A stretch of 64,000 nucleotides of DNA from Chitinophaga costaii (GCF_900094705.1 NZ_FMAR01000007.1:171568-235567); one strand, 5' to 3'; counted from the stretch's first letter, positions 1 to 9,646 are shown. The notes: generated from the sequence alone by a model not told the origin. Numbers and translations: made by a program.

Positions 1-2456
1 AGCAAGGAAGTAGATCCCTGCTGGGTTTGCACGATAATGCGGGCAGCCTCTTCAAACAGCGGATCGCGGTCTTGCAGGCTAAATTCTTTGCCTTCCAGGT
101 CTTTTTCATCCACGTATTCCGGCAGTAGAAAGGCGTCGGGGTACCCACGTTGCTGGCCAATAAATTCGGCCACCCGCTCTACTTCCGGGGTATCCACAAA
201 GGCGCATTGCAGGCGCACCAGCTCCCCATTAAAAGACACCAGCATATCGCCCTGCCCGATCAACTGTTCTGCGCCGCCTATATCCAGGATGGTGCGGGAA
301 TCTATTTTGGAGGATACTTTGAAGGCTATGCGGGCTGGGAAGTTGGCCTTGATAGTACCTGTAATAATATTTACTGAAGGGCGCTGCGTAGCGATGATGA
401 GGTGAATGCCTACTGCGCGCGCCAACTGTGCCAGGCGGGCAATAGGCATTTCCACTTCCTTGCCGGCGGTCATAATAAGGTCTGCAAATTCGTCGATCAC
501 CAGCACGATGAAGGGCAGGTAACGGTGTCCTTTCTCGGGGTTGAGGCGTCGTTGGGTAAACTTGGCGTTATACTCGCGGATATTGCGCGTGCCGGCTTCT
601 TTGAGCAGGTCGTAGCGCAGGTCCATTTCAATACACAGTGCGTTGAGGGTGTGGATCACCTTTTTGGTATCGGTGATGATGGCCTCTTCTTCGCCAGGCA
701 GTTTGGCGAGGAAGTGTTTTTCAATGAGTTTATACAGCGATAGTTCCACCTTCTTGGGATCCACCAGTACAAATTTCAATTGGCTGGGATGTTTCTTATA
801 TAGCAGGGATACCAGCAGGGTGTTAATGCCTACAGACTTACCCTGGCCGGTAGCCCCGGCCATGAGCAGGTGGGGCATTTTGGAAAGATCGGCGATGAAA
901 TTTTCGTTGTCGATCTTTTTACCAATGGCAATGGGCAGGTCCATGCTACTGTTTTGGAATTTATCCGATGAAAGCATGTTCTTCAGCGACACGATGCTTT
1001 TGCGGATATTGGGCACTTCAATACCGATGGTACCCTTGCCTGGTATGGGAGCAATGATGCGGATGCCCAGTGCAGACAGGCTCAGAGCGATATCGTCTTC
1101 CAGGTTTTTAATACGGGAAATGCGCACGCCCGCTGCCGGCACAATCTCGTACAGCGTAACAGTAGGCCCTACGGTGGCGCTGATCTTCTGAATAGCGATG
1201 TCGTAGTTTTTGAGCGTATCGATAATCTGGTTTTTATTTTTCTCCAGTTCTGCGGCGTCCTGCACCACCTTTTCGGTGCTATGCTGGTCTAGCAGTTCCA
1301 GGATAGGATATTTGTAATCGCGCAGGTCCAGGATAGGGTCGTAAGGATCTACACTCACGGGTTGGGCCGGTCCCAGGTCCTGGCTATCGTCTACGGCGGG
1401 TTCGTCTTCGAATACGGGTTTTACTTCAAAGGCCACATCCATCGGGGCGTTGTTCTTGCGACGGTTGTTGGCCGGGGCAAAAGTTTCTTCCAGGTCGGGT
1501 ACTTTTTCATCGTTCATGGCAAAAGGCGGCGGGCCATCTGCCTCTTCCGGCACCAGCACATCCAGTTGTGGGGCATGGGCGGCGGGGATCACGGTAATCA
1601 GTGGGGAAACGACGGGCTCTTCGCGTTCTATGAGCTCCATTGTTACGCCGGTTTCTTCAGGATCTATGACAGCGGGCGGAATAACGGTAACGCCTGTATC
1701 ATTCTTCAGTCCATTCTTTTTGCTTTTGGATTTTTCCATTACCGGCTCCGGTTCGGCGGCCATTTCTTCGACCAGCACTTCGGGTGTTGCTACCGGCTTG
1801 GGTTTGGGCTTACGCTGGGGCAGTTTAAATTCGAAGTTAAATTTCCAGATAAGCCAGCAGAAGCCAATTACCAGCAGCAGCAGGCCGGTACCCAGGGTGC
1901 CCAGGAAACCGGTAGTCCAACGGTTCAGGGCATTGCCCACGGCACCGCCCCAGGGAAAGCCTGCGTGGCCGGCCACGAAAGCGGTTGCCATGCTAATGTA
2001 GAGCAGGCCAAATAAAACGTATTTCACATTGCGCCACACGCGAAATACGCGGCGTCCTACGATGAAGTTAGTACCAAGAATAAAAGCGAAGTAGCAAAAC
2101 AGGTAGCAGGCCAGCCCGAAACCGTTGTAAAAAAACCAATGGGAGATAAATGCCCCGGACCGGCCCAGGAGGTTTTCCACATGTTCGTCGCCCATGAACA
2201 TGAGATGAAAGGAATAGCGGAATACCTTGTCCTGGTCTTCTTCCCAGGTAAACAGGTAAGAGGTGAAGGCAATAAACCCCAACAAGGCCAGCAACAGCAA
2301 CCCCACGCCCAGTACCTTGTGGGTACGTTCGTCCTTTACCAATTCTTTTACCTTCACATCGGCCACCCTATCTGCTTTCAGTACCATCGCGGGATCCTTG
2401 GCAGGGGGCGTTTTTTTGCTGTCAGGCTTCTCGTTTTTCAGTTTGTTTTTCGACAT
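1..2456 (-). CDS. ftsK: DNA translocase FtsK (3' end cut by window edge)
   Basis: Septum-located ATPase that pumps chromosomal DNA during division. My reading of the minus strand from the ATG at 2454-2456 stays open to the window start (about 818 residues). The first 220 residues contain several hydrophobic membrane segments (for example GVGLLLLALLGFIAF). A Pro/Glu-rich linker follows, then the motor. The Walker A loop ATGQGKSVGIN lies near residue 535 and Walker B VLVIDEFADLIM near residue 655. The FtsK/SpoIIIE signature IATQRPSVNIITGTIKANFP comes next. The C-terminal gamma (KOPS-reading) domain would lie partly outside the window. Family assignment is firm; the only uncertainty is the missing end. 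Confidence 0.97.
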   Translation of the reverse strand, partial: MSKNKLKNEKPDSKKTPPAKDPAMVLKADRVADVKVKELVKDERTHKVLGVGLLLLALLGFIAFTSYLFTWEEDQDKVFRYSFHLMFMGDEHVENLLGRSGAFISHWFFYNGFGLACYLFCYFAFILGTNFIVGRRVFRVWRNVKYVLFGLLYISMATAFVAGHAGFPWGGAVGNALNRWTTGFLGTLGTGLLLLVIGFCWLIWKFNFEFKLPQRKPKPKPVATPEVLVEEMAAEPEPVMEKSKSKKNGLKNDTGVTVIPPAVIDPEETGVTMELIEREEPVVSPLITVIPAAHAPQLDVLVPEEADGPPPFAMNDEKVPDLEETFAPANNRRKNNAPMDVAFEVKPVFEDEPAVDDSQDLGPAQPVSVDPYDPILDLRDYKYPILELLDQHSTEKVVQDAAELEKNKNQIIDTLKNYDIAIQKISATVGPTVTLYEIVPAAGVRISRIKNLEDDIALSLSALGIRIIAPIPGKGTIGIEVPNIRKSIVSLKNMLSSDKFQNSSMDLPIAIGKKIDNENFIADLSKMPHLLMAGATGQGKSVGINTLLVSLLYKKHPSQLKFVLVDPKKVELSLYKLIEKHFLAKLPGEEEAIITDTKKVIHTLNALCIEMDLRYDLLKEAGTRNIREYNAKFTQRRLNPEKGHRYLPFIVLVIDEFADLIMTAGKEVEMPIARLAQLARAVGIHLIIATQRPSVNIITGTIKANFPARIAFKVSSKIDSRTILDIGGAEQLIGQGDMLVSFNGELVRLQCAFVDTPEVERVAEFIGQQRGYPDAFLLPEYVDEKDLEGKEFSLQDRDPLFEEAARIIVQTQQGSTSL

Positions 2457-2501
2457 ATCTCTGGTCAAAATTAAGCCGGCCCGCTGAAAATACCCTAAAT
2501 A

Positions 2502-3938
2502 TTATTTGGTTTCCAGGGTTGGCAACAATGTAACCCAATTGCTGATGAAATCCACCACGGTGGGCGAGATGGATTGTTCCAGGGTTTTATATTCCCCTAC
2601 CGTACACTCCTGGCATTCCTGCAACAAATGATTGAGTCCATCAAATTTACGGATCGTAAGCTTTTTATTGCCGCCTTTGCGCAGTTCCGCCTCCATTCCT
2701 TTTAAATTCTGGTCTGCGTCTACCTGCACGTCCCGGCTGCCGCCTATGGCCAGGAAGGGGCAATGAATGCGGGGCAAATAAGCTGCCGGGTCAAAGCGCA
2801 GGATAGACGACATTTCCGGGCTCATTAAGCTGGTTACAATACTTACTACATATTGTGCTTCGGGCATTTTGGCTTTGTCTTCGGGACTTAGGGCGGCGTA
2901 TTGTTTTGTTGCTTCCGCAGTAAGTTGCTGCTTTATAATATCTTTTTCTGTTTGGGTGGTCACGATATCAAACAGCGCTTTCATGTTAGACAACCTATTA
3001 TTCACCACGGTATCAGGTGCACCTATAGAACGGTATACCAGTTCATTTTGTTTTAACATCATGTCTTCCCCTTTCACGCCGGGGCCAGACAGGGAAATAG
3101 CGAAAGCCACCTGAGGATTATCTGCCGCTACTACTTGCAGAATATTGCCCCCCTCGCTGTGGCCCAGCAGGCCAATGTGGTTCACATCTACATCCGGCCG
3201 GGTGCGCAGGTAGGCAATGGCGGCTTTGGCATCGGAGGCAAAGTCGGCGATGCCTGCAGTGCCGTAGGCCCCGGTGGATGCGCCCACTCCACGGTCGTCG
3301 TAGCGAAGTACGGCCACGCCATCACGGGTAAGCTGGTCGGCGATAATCCAAAATGGTTTGTGTCCGAACACGGTTTCATCACGGTCCTGCGGACCGGAGC
3401 CGGTGATCATCACCACCACGGGATAACGTTTATTGCGACTGGGCCGTGTAAAAGTGCCGGCCAGCGTAAGCCTGGCGCTGTCGTTAGGGATCAGCACTTC
3501 CTGGACCACATAGTTAAAGGGTGGTTTTGGATTTTGGGGCCGGTTGGGCTGTATATCCTGCACGGAGGTTTCGGTGCGGCTGAAACCCGTTGGCAAGCTT
3601 AACCCGTTTTGTTTATAACTGCCTATGTAAGCGCTGGCGCGGTAATCCCATACGCCTTCGAAGCGGGCATTGGCAGTGGCTACTTCCAGGAAAAGCGTAT
3701 CTCCATGCAGGGCTGCGCGGGTAAGCGGCAGGCCGGTTTTCATTTGGTCGGGGCTTAGTAATTGGCCACTGTAGCTAGTATCGCTCTTTTTTTGCAAGAT
3801 AAGGTTGATGCGAAGCTTATGCCCATTTACATTCAGCACACTGTACCAGTTGCCGGTAATGTCGGGTTGGGGATCTTTCTGGGCCATTGCGGCTGCACCG
3901 GTGAGTAAGGCCAGCATAAAAGCAATAACATATTTCAT
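2502..3938 (-). CDS. Secreted alpha/beta hydrolase, S33/S9-like, with N-terminal accessory domain
   Basis: Predicted secreted serine hydrolase of the Xaa-Pro-dipeptidyl-peptidase/S33-like alpha/beta hydrolase group. A signal peptide (MKYVIAFMLALLTGAAAMAQ) is followed by a beta-rich domain of about 110 residues, then the hydrolase fold from about residue 140. The oxyanion segment is MITGSGPQDRDE. The nucleophile is Ser261 in GHSEGG, with Asp403 (GGSRDVQVD) and His437 (LNHLLQE) as likely triad members. Cysteines near the C-terminus (QECQECTVGEY) resemble the shorter neighbour at 3960-5135. The two genes are 21 bases apart on the same strand and look like a tandem duplication. The substrate cannot be told from sequence. 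Confidence 0.85.
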   Translation of the reverse strand: MKYVIAFMLALLTGAAAMAQKDPQPDITGNWYSVLNVNGHKLRINLILQKKSDTSYSGQLLSPDQMKTGLPLTRAALHGDTLFLEVATANARFEGVWDYRASAYIGSYKQNGLSLPTGFSRTETSVQDIQPNRPQNPKPPFNYVVQEVLIPNDSARLTLAGTFTRPSRNKRYPVVVMITGSGPQDRDETVFGHKPFWIIADQLTRDGVAVLRYDDRGVGASTGAYGTAGIADFASDAKAAIAYLRTRPDVDVNHIGLLGHSEGGNILQVVAADNPQVAFAISLSGPGVKGEDMMLKQNELVYRSIGAPDTVVNNRLSNMKALFDIVTTQTEKDIIKQQLTAEATKQYAALSPEDKAKMPEAQYVVSIVTSLMSPEMSSILRFDPAAYLPRIHCPFLAIGGSRDVQVDADQNLKGMEAELRKGGNKKLTIRKFDGLNHLLQECQECTVGEYKTLEQSISPTVVDFISNWVTLLPTLETK

Positions 3939-3959
3939 GGCTTTAAATTTATGTTTAAT

Positions 3960-5135
3960 TCAATGGTTCACCACTTCCTGTATCCAGTTAGCCAGCAGCG
4001 CCAGCACCGGTGGGGCAATCGTTTGCGGCAACGTAATGTATTCTTCGGGTTTGCAGGTGTTGCATTCCTGCAGCAAATGATTCAGGCCTTCAAATGCTTT
4101 GATGGTCACGTTTCGGTTGCCGCCGGTAGCCAGGCCTTCGGCGATGGCTTTTAAATTAGCGCTGGCATCCAGTTGCAGGTCTTTGCTGCCGGATATGGCC
4201 AGGAAGGGGCAATGAATATGGGGAAGGTATAACTGAGGGTCGAAACGCAGCACCGACAAGGCTTCCGGCTTGGTTTGCACTTTCAGCAGGCTACGCACAT
4301 ACTTTGCTTCGCTTTCATGGCCCCGCTCTTCGGGCTGGAGCGACTGGTATTTGGCGGAAAGGAAGGCGGCGGCTTTAGCAAGCATCGTGTCTTTGTTGCG
4401 CTCTTTTACCAATATATCAAAAAAGGCGGCGTTGCTGCGTATTTCCCGGGTGGCGGAGGCGCTGTCCATCTCCATCATCCCGGCCAGTACGCCCTGTTGG
4501 GACAAGCTAATGTCGGCCCCTTTCAGGCCCGGGCCGGAGGCGCTGATCACGAAGGCCACGCCTGGATAGCTTGCCGCAACGATCTGCGCTACTTCTGCGC
4601 CCTCGCTATGTCCCAGCAGGCCAATGGCAGTGGTATCTACATCTGGCCGGGATCTCAGGTATTGTATGGCGGCCTGTACGTCTGTTGCAAAGTCAAAGAT
4701 ATCGGCCTTGTCATACTTACCGGTGGAACCGCCCACGCCGCGATCGTCGAACCGCAGCACGGCGATACCGTGATTAGACAGGTAATCAGCGATCACCCAA
4801 AATGGCTTATGATGGGGGCGCGACTCGTTGCGATCTTGCGGGCCTGAGCCGGTAATGGTGATGACCGCCGGGTAGCGGCCATCGGGCCGGGGCCGGGTGA
4901 ATGTACCTGCCAGCCGGATCTGCGCCGTAGCATTCCGGAAACGTACTTCTTCCACCGCGTAGGCAAAAGGTGGCTTCGGCTGTTGAAGGGCGGCGGCAGG
5001 GATTTGCGCGGCGGCCATGGCCCATGCACAACAGCCCAAGCCTGTTATGATCCAGTATATTATTCCGGTATGGGCTGCGGGGCTAAGGGCCACGCGGCGG
5101 ATACAACGGCTTACGAAGCGTACAAAAAAATTCAT
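3960..5135 (-). CDS. Alpha/beta hydrolase, shorter paralogue of the neighbour
   Basis: Same hydrolase family as the gene downstream (2502-3938), with matching blocks: TITGSGPQDRNESRPHHKPFW, LRFDDRGVGGSTG, the nucleophile Ser177 in GHSEGA, SGSKDLQLDASAN and LNHLLQECNTC. It lacks the N-terminal accessory domain. The N-terminus is long, with a hydrophobic stretch (IIYWIITGLGCCAWAMAAAQ) that can serve as a signal or anchor; a start inside the first 20 residues is possible. It probably forms a two-gene unit with the downstream paralogue. The substrate is unknown. Confidence 0.82.
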   Translation of the reverse strand: MNFFVRFVSRCIRRVALSPAAHTGIIYWIITGLGCCAWAMAAAQIPAAALQQPKPPFAYAVEEVRFRNATAQIRLAGTFTRPRPDGRYPAVITITGSGPQDRNESRPHHKPFWVIADYLSNHGIAVLRFDDRGVGGSTGKYDKADIFDFATDVQAAIQYLRSRPDVDTTAIGLLGHSEGAEVAQIVAASYPGVAFVISASGPGLKGADISLSQQGVLAGMMEMDSASATREIRSNAAFFDILVKERNKDTMLAKAAAFLSAKYQSLQPEERGHESEAKYVRSLLKVQTKPEALSVLRFDPQLYLPHIHCPFLAISGSKDLQLDASANLKAIAEGLATGGNRNVTIKAFEGLNHLLQECNTCKPEEYITLPQTIAPPVLALLANWIQEVVNH

Positions 5136-5307
5136 CCAGGCGTGTTTAGCAGGCGTTGTTGCGGTACATAACTACATCAAATTGCCGACAATCAAGGGAT
5201 TTCTCTCCATAAAGATTCGTTAAAGCCCTGCCTTATTTTTACCGGCAAACCTCCGGTGCCGTAGCCATTCAGCAGCGACACGGTAGGTTTGCAGCGAATT
5301 TTACGAC

Positions 5308-5697
5308 TTATTTCCATTTCAGTACAGCTAGTAGCAGCAGCACCCACCCTATAATAAAACAGAGCCCGCCTAATGGTGTAATTGCACCAATGGCCCGCGG
5401 AAACTCCACCCCTGCGGCTTTGCAAAGAACAATGGCGTAAAGAGAGCCGGAAAACAAAAAAGTGCCTATCACGAAAAGGCGGCCAGCCCAGGTAAGCTGT
5501 GCGCCCGGCATCCAGTTATACAGGATGGCTACGGCCAGCAAGGCAAATACATGATAGAACTGGTAAGTAACGCCTGTCTGGAAAGTGGTTACCGCTTCCG
5601 GTGCTACCAGTTCTTTTAATTTGTGTGCGCCAAAAGCGCCGAAGGTTACAGCCAGGGCGCCCAGTACTGCCGCCCACACTAAAAATCCTTTATGCAT
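5308..5697 (-). CDS. DUF423 family inner-membrane protein
   Basis: Small integral membrane protein of 129 residues with four hydrophobic segments (about 5-25, 45-62, 73-90, 103-126). It carries the N-terminal AFGAHKL motif and the conserved pattern FQTGVTYQFYHVFAL of the DUF423/YgdD family, whose function is not established. It overlaps the end of the shikimate kinase gene by 8 bases, so the two are likely translated from one transcript. Confidence 0.88.
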   Translation of the reverse strand: MHKGFLVWAAVLGALAVTFGAFGAHKLKELVAPEAVTTFQTGVTYQFYHVFALLAVAILYNWMPGAQLTWAGRLFVIGTFLFSGSLYAIVLCKAAGVEFPRAIGAITPLGGLCFIIGWVLLLLAVLKWK

Positions 5698-6193
5698 CTG
5701 CTAGTTTTTCCGTAAAGGTATCCAAAGAAATATCATCCTGGTTTATGATCAACTGCGCCTGTCCATAAAATGGTGCGCGCTCACTGAGTTTCCTTTCAAT
5801 AAAATCTGCCACGTCTTCATCGGGCATATCGGCGATCAGGGGGCGTTTGTATTTCTTGCGCACCAGCCTTTCTGCCATGACATCGATAGAAGGATGAAGC
5901 CAGATGGTGACACCCCGCCCATTCATAAGGTCTATGTTTTCCTGCAGGCAAGGCGTGCCACCGCCGCAGGAAATAAGGAATTTGTCTTGTTTGGATAACT
6001 CCCGCAGCAGGTTGCTTTCTTTCTGGCGGAAATAATCTTCCCCTTTGTTAGCAAAAATATCGCTGATGGTCATTGCTTCATCCTGTACAATTACTTCGTC
6101 GAGGTCATAGAATGGCAATTGGTAGTGGTCTGCCAATTGTTTGCCCCAAAAGGATTTACCGGCACCCATAAAGCCTAATAAGAAGATTTTCAA
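5690..6193 (-). CDS. aroK: Shikimate kinase
   Basis: Phosphorylates shikimate with ATP in the chorismate (aromatic amino acid) pathway; cytosolic. At 167 residues it has the normal length. The P-loop is GFMGAGKSFWG (residues 7-17), the shikimate-binding Asp lies in YDLDEVI, and the substrate-binding glycine loop is SCGGGTP. The lid Arg region is KKYKRPLI. It overlaps the DUF423 gene downstream. Confidence 0.95.
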   Translation of the reverse strand: MKIFLLGFMGAGKSFWGKQLADHYQLPFYDLDEVIVQDEAMTISDIFANKGEDYFRQKESNLLRELSKQDKFLISCGGGTPCLQENIDLMNGRGVTIWLHPSIDVMAERLVRKKYKRPLIADMPDEDVADFIERKLSERAPFYGQAQLIINQDDISLDTFTEKLADA

Positions 6194-6294
6194 AGTGATG
6201 TTATTTTAAGATGAGAGCGTTGCTGCTGGCATTTGCGGAATCAAATTAAACTAAATTTCGATTGATTGCAACGAGGGGTGACAAATACACTATA

Positions 6295-6945
6295 TCAACA
6301 CGTTGCCGCAGCTCCCTGCACCGCATCAGAGGTAAGCGTCCAGGCCAGGCATAAGGTGTCTTCCAGCAGGTATTGCAGTTGGAGCAGGGCCTCTACATCG
6401 CCCTTATGAAAGCGGCAGTGGATAAGGCCTGCGGGCCGGCAGGGAAAGGGCTGCAACCGGATATGCTCTTTAAAATCAATGCCCCCATGGCCATACCATT
6501 TATATACGGCTTCCTTGGCGCTCCAGCAAATGGTTTTGTGGGCCAAAGCCCGCGCCGGGTCTATGAAAGCGCGTTCGGCCACACTCAGGAACTTGGGCGC
6601 TATTTTTTCAATGGTGGGCTGCATTTCTTCAATATCTATACCCACGCTGCCATGACGGCTAATGATGGCGGCAGCATAATTACCGCAATGCGAAATGGAA
6701 AAATGGAAACGCCCGTCGGTAAGCACCGGCTTACGGTTATTGGAAATACGGATATCGGCCACCGGGAAATCGGCGAATAAACTGGTAAGCAGGTAGCGCC
6801 CCGCCAGGTGTTGGAGGCGCTTGTGCAGGTGATGAATACTGGACTGTACCTGTACCCTTGCTTCAAAAAAAGCTGCGGTTTCCGCTATCTGCCACACGCC
6901 CAATATGGTGCCGGGATCAATTTGTATGGTACGTATTAATGGCAT
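6295..6945 (-). CDS. 4'-phosphopantetheinyl transferase superfamily protein (Sfp-type)
   Basis: Transfers the phosphopantetheine arm of coenzyme A to a carrier protein. The two metal/CoA-binding signatures are present: VGIDIEEMQP (near residue 100) and WSAKEAVYKWYG (near residue 145). At 216 residues it fits the Sfp/Gsp/HetI type rather than the short AcpS type. No carrier-protein or synthase gene is adjacent, so its partner cannot be inferred from context. Confidence 0.9.
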   Translation of the reverse strand: MPLIRTIQIDPGTILGVWQIAETAAFFEARVQVQSSIHHLHKRLQHLAGRYLLTSLFADFPVADIRISNNRKPVLTDGRFHFSISHCGNYAAAIISRHGSVGIDIEEMQPTIEKIAPKFLSVAERAFIDPARALAHKTICWSAKEAVYKWYGHGGIDFKEHIRLQPFPCRPAGLIHCRFHKGDVEALLQLQYLLEDTLCLAWTLTSDAVQGAAATC

Positions 6946-7090
6946 ATCTTGCCAAATTAAAAGTTAAACAGCGAAATGCCAAATGAATGTATCTGGTACA
7001 AGATATTCGGTACAAGGTACGGCATTCGAGGGAACTGCATAAAGCCTTGTAGATAGTACACCCTACAATGCATCATCAAATACTACGATT

Positions 7091-7627
7091 ATGATATTGT
7101 CCGACAAACGTATACTGGAAGAAATTTCCAAAGGCACCATCCTCATAGCGCCTTTTGACCGCAAGTACCTGGGGACAAATTCCTACGATGTGCATCTGGG
7201 CAAATACCTGGCTACTTACAAGGACCGTGTGCTGGATGCCCGGGCGCATAATACGATTGAGCATTTTGAAATACCCAAAGAGGGCTTTGTACTTCATCCC
7301 GGCACCTTATACCTGGGGGTAACAGAAGAATATACTGAAACCCACGCCCACGTACCTTTTCTGGAAGGCAAGTCCAGCACTGGCCGCCTCGGCATAGACA
7401 TACATGCCACTGCCGGCAAGGGCGATGTAGGCTTTTGCAATACCTGGACCCTGGAAATTTCCTGCGCGCAGCCGGTACGCATCTACGCTGGCATGCCCAT
7501 TGGCCAGCTTATTTATTTTGTGGTGGAAGGGGATGTAGAAATTCTTTACAACAAAAAAGGTAATGCCAAGTACAACAGCCGTACCATCCGCCCTGTGGAA
7601 AGTATGATGTGGAAGAATGAATTTTAA
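7091..7627 (+). CDS. dcd: dCTP deaminase
   Basis: Deaminates dCTP to dUTP for thymidylate synthesis. The protein has 178 residues and starts MILSDKRILEEI, as is typical. The trimeric dUTPase-fold signature is clear: EGKSSTGRLGIDIHATAG, then the TLEI strand and IYAGMPIGQLIYF. It is converged upon by the sigma factor gene 32 bases downstream. No strong promoter match is visible in the 145 bases upstream. Confidence 0.96.
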   Translation: MILSDKRILEEISKGTILIAPFDRKYLGTNSYDVHLGKYLATYKDRVLDARAHNTIEHFEIPKEGFVLHPGTLYLGVTEEYTETHAHVPFLEGKSSTGRLGIDIHATAGKGDVGFCNTWTLEISCAQPVRIYAGMPIGQLIYFVVEGDVEILYNKKGNAKYNSRTIRPVESMMWKNEF

Positions 7628-7659
7628 TCCTGCCACTTAACATAAAAGCTGTGTGATTG

Positions 7660-8265
7660 CTATGGCTTCTGGGTTAACAGCTCGGCAATCGTGGTACAAG
7701 CGAAGATTACCGCAGCCGTCTTGTTCTTGTTAAGCAAAAATTCCCTGATAAACTTCAGCGATGCAGTGATATGACTATTGACGGTAGCCACCGAGATATT
7801 AAATTTAGTAGCGGCATCTTTGTAGCTATTTCCTTCCAGTTTGCAATAAATAAAAATTTGTTTTCGCTGCGGTGATAGCTGAGCGATGGCTTCGTGAAGG
7901 AATTTTTCATTTTCCTTTGCTTCGAGCTGCACATCGGAATGAAAATATTGTACGATGGCATTATTCATCAGGTGGGCGGTAAGTTTTGCATCTTTGGCAG
8001 CCTTCCGGAAAAAATCAAATACCTGGTTTTGTGCCACCTTGAACAAGTATGCATTAAAATGCAGTTCCAAATTTATTTCCTCCCGCTTTTGCCAAATCTT
8101 CAAAAAAATATCCTGCACAAGCTCGTCGGTAATGCCATTATCTTTCACCAAGGCAAATACCTTCACATAGATTGATTTAAAAAAATGGTGATACAAGCGC
8201 GTAAATGCGTTCCTGTCTCCACCTTTCAATCGGACCAATAAATCTTGCAGTTCATTCTCCTTCAC
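7660..8265 (-). CDS. ECF-type RNA polymerase sigma factor (FecI-like)
   Basis: Sigma-70 family factor of 201 residues. The region 2 helix includes RLYHHFFKSIYVKVFALV and the promoter-melting segment NQVFDFFRKA. Region 4 is an HTH: LSPQRKQIFIYCKLEGNSYKDAATKFNISVATVNSHI. It is transcribed away from the FecR gene at 8474, which is unusual because these partners are normally co-directional. It very probably drives the SusCD operon to its right after a signal passed through SusC-STN and FecR. This regulatory link is inference from family knowledge and position. Confidence 0.92.
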   Translation of the reverse strand: MKENELQDLLVRLKGGDRNAFTRLYHHFFKSIYVKVFALVKDNGITDELVQDIFLKIWQKREEINLELHFNAYLFKVAQNQVFDFFRKAAKDAKLTAHLMNNAIVQYFHSDVQLEAKENEKFLHEAIAQLSPQRKQIFIYCKLEGNSYKDAATKFNISVATVNSHITASLKFIREFLLNKNKTAAVIFACTTIAELLTQKP

Positions 8266-8473
8266 AATGCGTGCTATTTGATGGCGAGAACTAAAAAATC
8301 ACAATTCTGCTGCTTAAATGTAATTAAAATTTAAGACACGTAGGATGTTTTGCGCAGGCTGAGAGAGGAATCGTGTTTTTTTTTAAAATTATTTAAAAAC
8401 GATTCATTGCTTTTTGTTCCGGCTACGTATTCATTATAGACGGTTTCGCAAAAACTGGATTTAACAGGTAAAA
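8266..8473. promoter_or_regulatory. Divergent regulatory region between sigma factor and fecR
   Basis: This 208-base AT-rich spacer separates divergently transcribed sigma and anti-sigma genes and must hold promoters in both directions. It contains long A/T runs (8376-8400). I find no exact TAnnTTTG box; TACATTTA on the minus strand (about 8319-8326) is the nearest match for the sigma gene. A promoter recognised by the ECF factor itself would not resemble the housekeeping form. Confidence 0.45.
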
Positions 8474-9646
8474 ATGAGTCACACAGATCCAAAGGACCTA
8501 TTCGAAAAATTCATCCGCAATCAATGCAGCGAAGCTGAGATTGCGGCACTGCTTCATTTTTTTGAAGATCCTGCACAGGAAGAAGTGTTACGGCATTTGC
8601 TGGATGAACAATTAGCGAAGGAACCGGCGCCTGGTATGCTAAATGGAATAGACCTCGATCAAAAAGAAAAAATTATCCTGGCCCACTTGCAACCGGCCCT
8701 GCCACCGGCCAGTACCAGCAGCAAACCTATTAGAAAATTATGGCCGGCGATAGCTGCTGCGGCAGCGGCGGTAGTCTTCGTAGTAGCGGCAGGACTCTAC
8801 CTGCATACGCAACGTAGGCTCGAATCACCCATTTTTCCAGGAGGAAGCATGGCCAGGCTTACGCTATATAATGGCAAAATCATTCTGCTCGACAGTTCAA
8901 AATCCGGGCAGGTAATTAAAGAAGATAACATTACTATTGGCAAAACCAAAACCGGTCAACTAGTTTTCGATTTGTCGACGGTACAAGAAGAAGCCGCCCG
9001 CACTGGCTATAATACGATTACCACTCCTGCTGGTGGCCAGTACCAGGTAGTATTGCAGGATGGCACCCAGGTTTGGCTCAACGCTGCTTCCTCTATCCGG
9101 TTTCCCGCCGCTTTTTCATCGGCCTCGCGGGTAGTAGAGCTGCAGGGTGAAGCTTATTTTGAAGTAGCAAAGATTAGCAATACAAAAGGCCGGATACCTT
9201 TCTTCGTAAAATCTGCTGGTCAGGAAGTAGAAGTACTGGGTACTCATTTTGATGTGGATAGCTACAGTGATGAACCTTTTACCAAAACTACGCTACTGGA
9301 AGGAAGTGTTAGCGTAAAGGCCGCCGGCCAGCAACGCATCATTAAACCAGGTGAACAATCCCGCCTGAAAAGCGGGGTCCTAAATGTGCTGGCAGTAAAT
9401 GCAGAAGATGAAATAGCCTGGAAGAATGGCAACTTCCAGTTTAATGAAGCCGACATTCAAACCGTCATGCGGGCCATTAGCCGCTGGTACAATGTAACAG
9501 TAGTGTTTGAAGGGCCACCTACGCAGGAAACATTTGGCGGAACAATATCTCGATCAAAGAATCTAAGGGAAGTTTTGAATTCCCTGGAAGAAACAGGGGC
9601 AGTAAAGTTCCTCATCGATGGGCGAACCGTAAAAGTTACACAGTAG
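8474..9646 (+). CDS. FecR-family anti-sigma factor
   Basis: Inner-membrane regulator of 390 residues. A cytoplasmic N-terminal domain (about 1-85) would bind the sigma factor. One membrane helix follows at about 86-108 (Ala/Val-rich, WPAIAAAAAAVVFVVAAGL). The periplasmic FecR domain contains YNTITTPAGGQYQVVLQDGTQ and WLNAASSIRFP. The C-terminal DUF4974-like domain ends FLIDGRTVKVTQ. It is followed by the STN-domain SusC, its expected periplasmic contact. The start ATG at 8474 is preceded by a purine-rich stretch (acaggtaaaa). Confidence 0.95.
   Translation: MSHTDPKDLFEKFIRNQCSEAEIAALLHFFEDPAQEEVLRHLLDEQLAKEPAPGMLNGIDLDQKEKIILAHLQPALPPASTSSKPIRKLWPAIAAAAAAVVFVVAAGLYLHTQRRLESPIFPGGSMARLTLYNGKIILLDSSKSGQVIKEDNITIGKTKTGQLVFDLSTVQEEAARTGYNTITTPAGGQYQVVLQDGTQVWLNAASSIRFPAAFSSASRVVELQGEAYFEVAKISNTKGRIPFFVKSAGQEVEVLGTHFDVDSYSDEPFTKTTLLEGSVSVKAAGQQRIIKPGEQSRLKSGVLNVLAVNAEDEIAWKNGNFQFNEADIQTVMRAISRWYNVTVVFEGPPTQETFGGTISRSKNLREVLNSLEETGAVKFLIDGRTVKVTQ

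Noticed and set aside
37..2474. Several long plus-strand frames over the ftsK region
   Set aside because: They are antisense shadows of a continuous FtsK reading frame that has all motor motifs.
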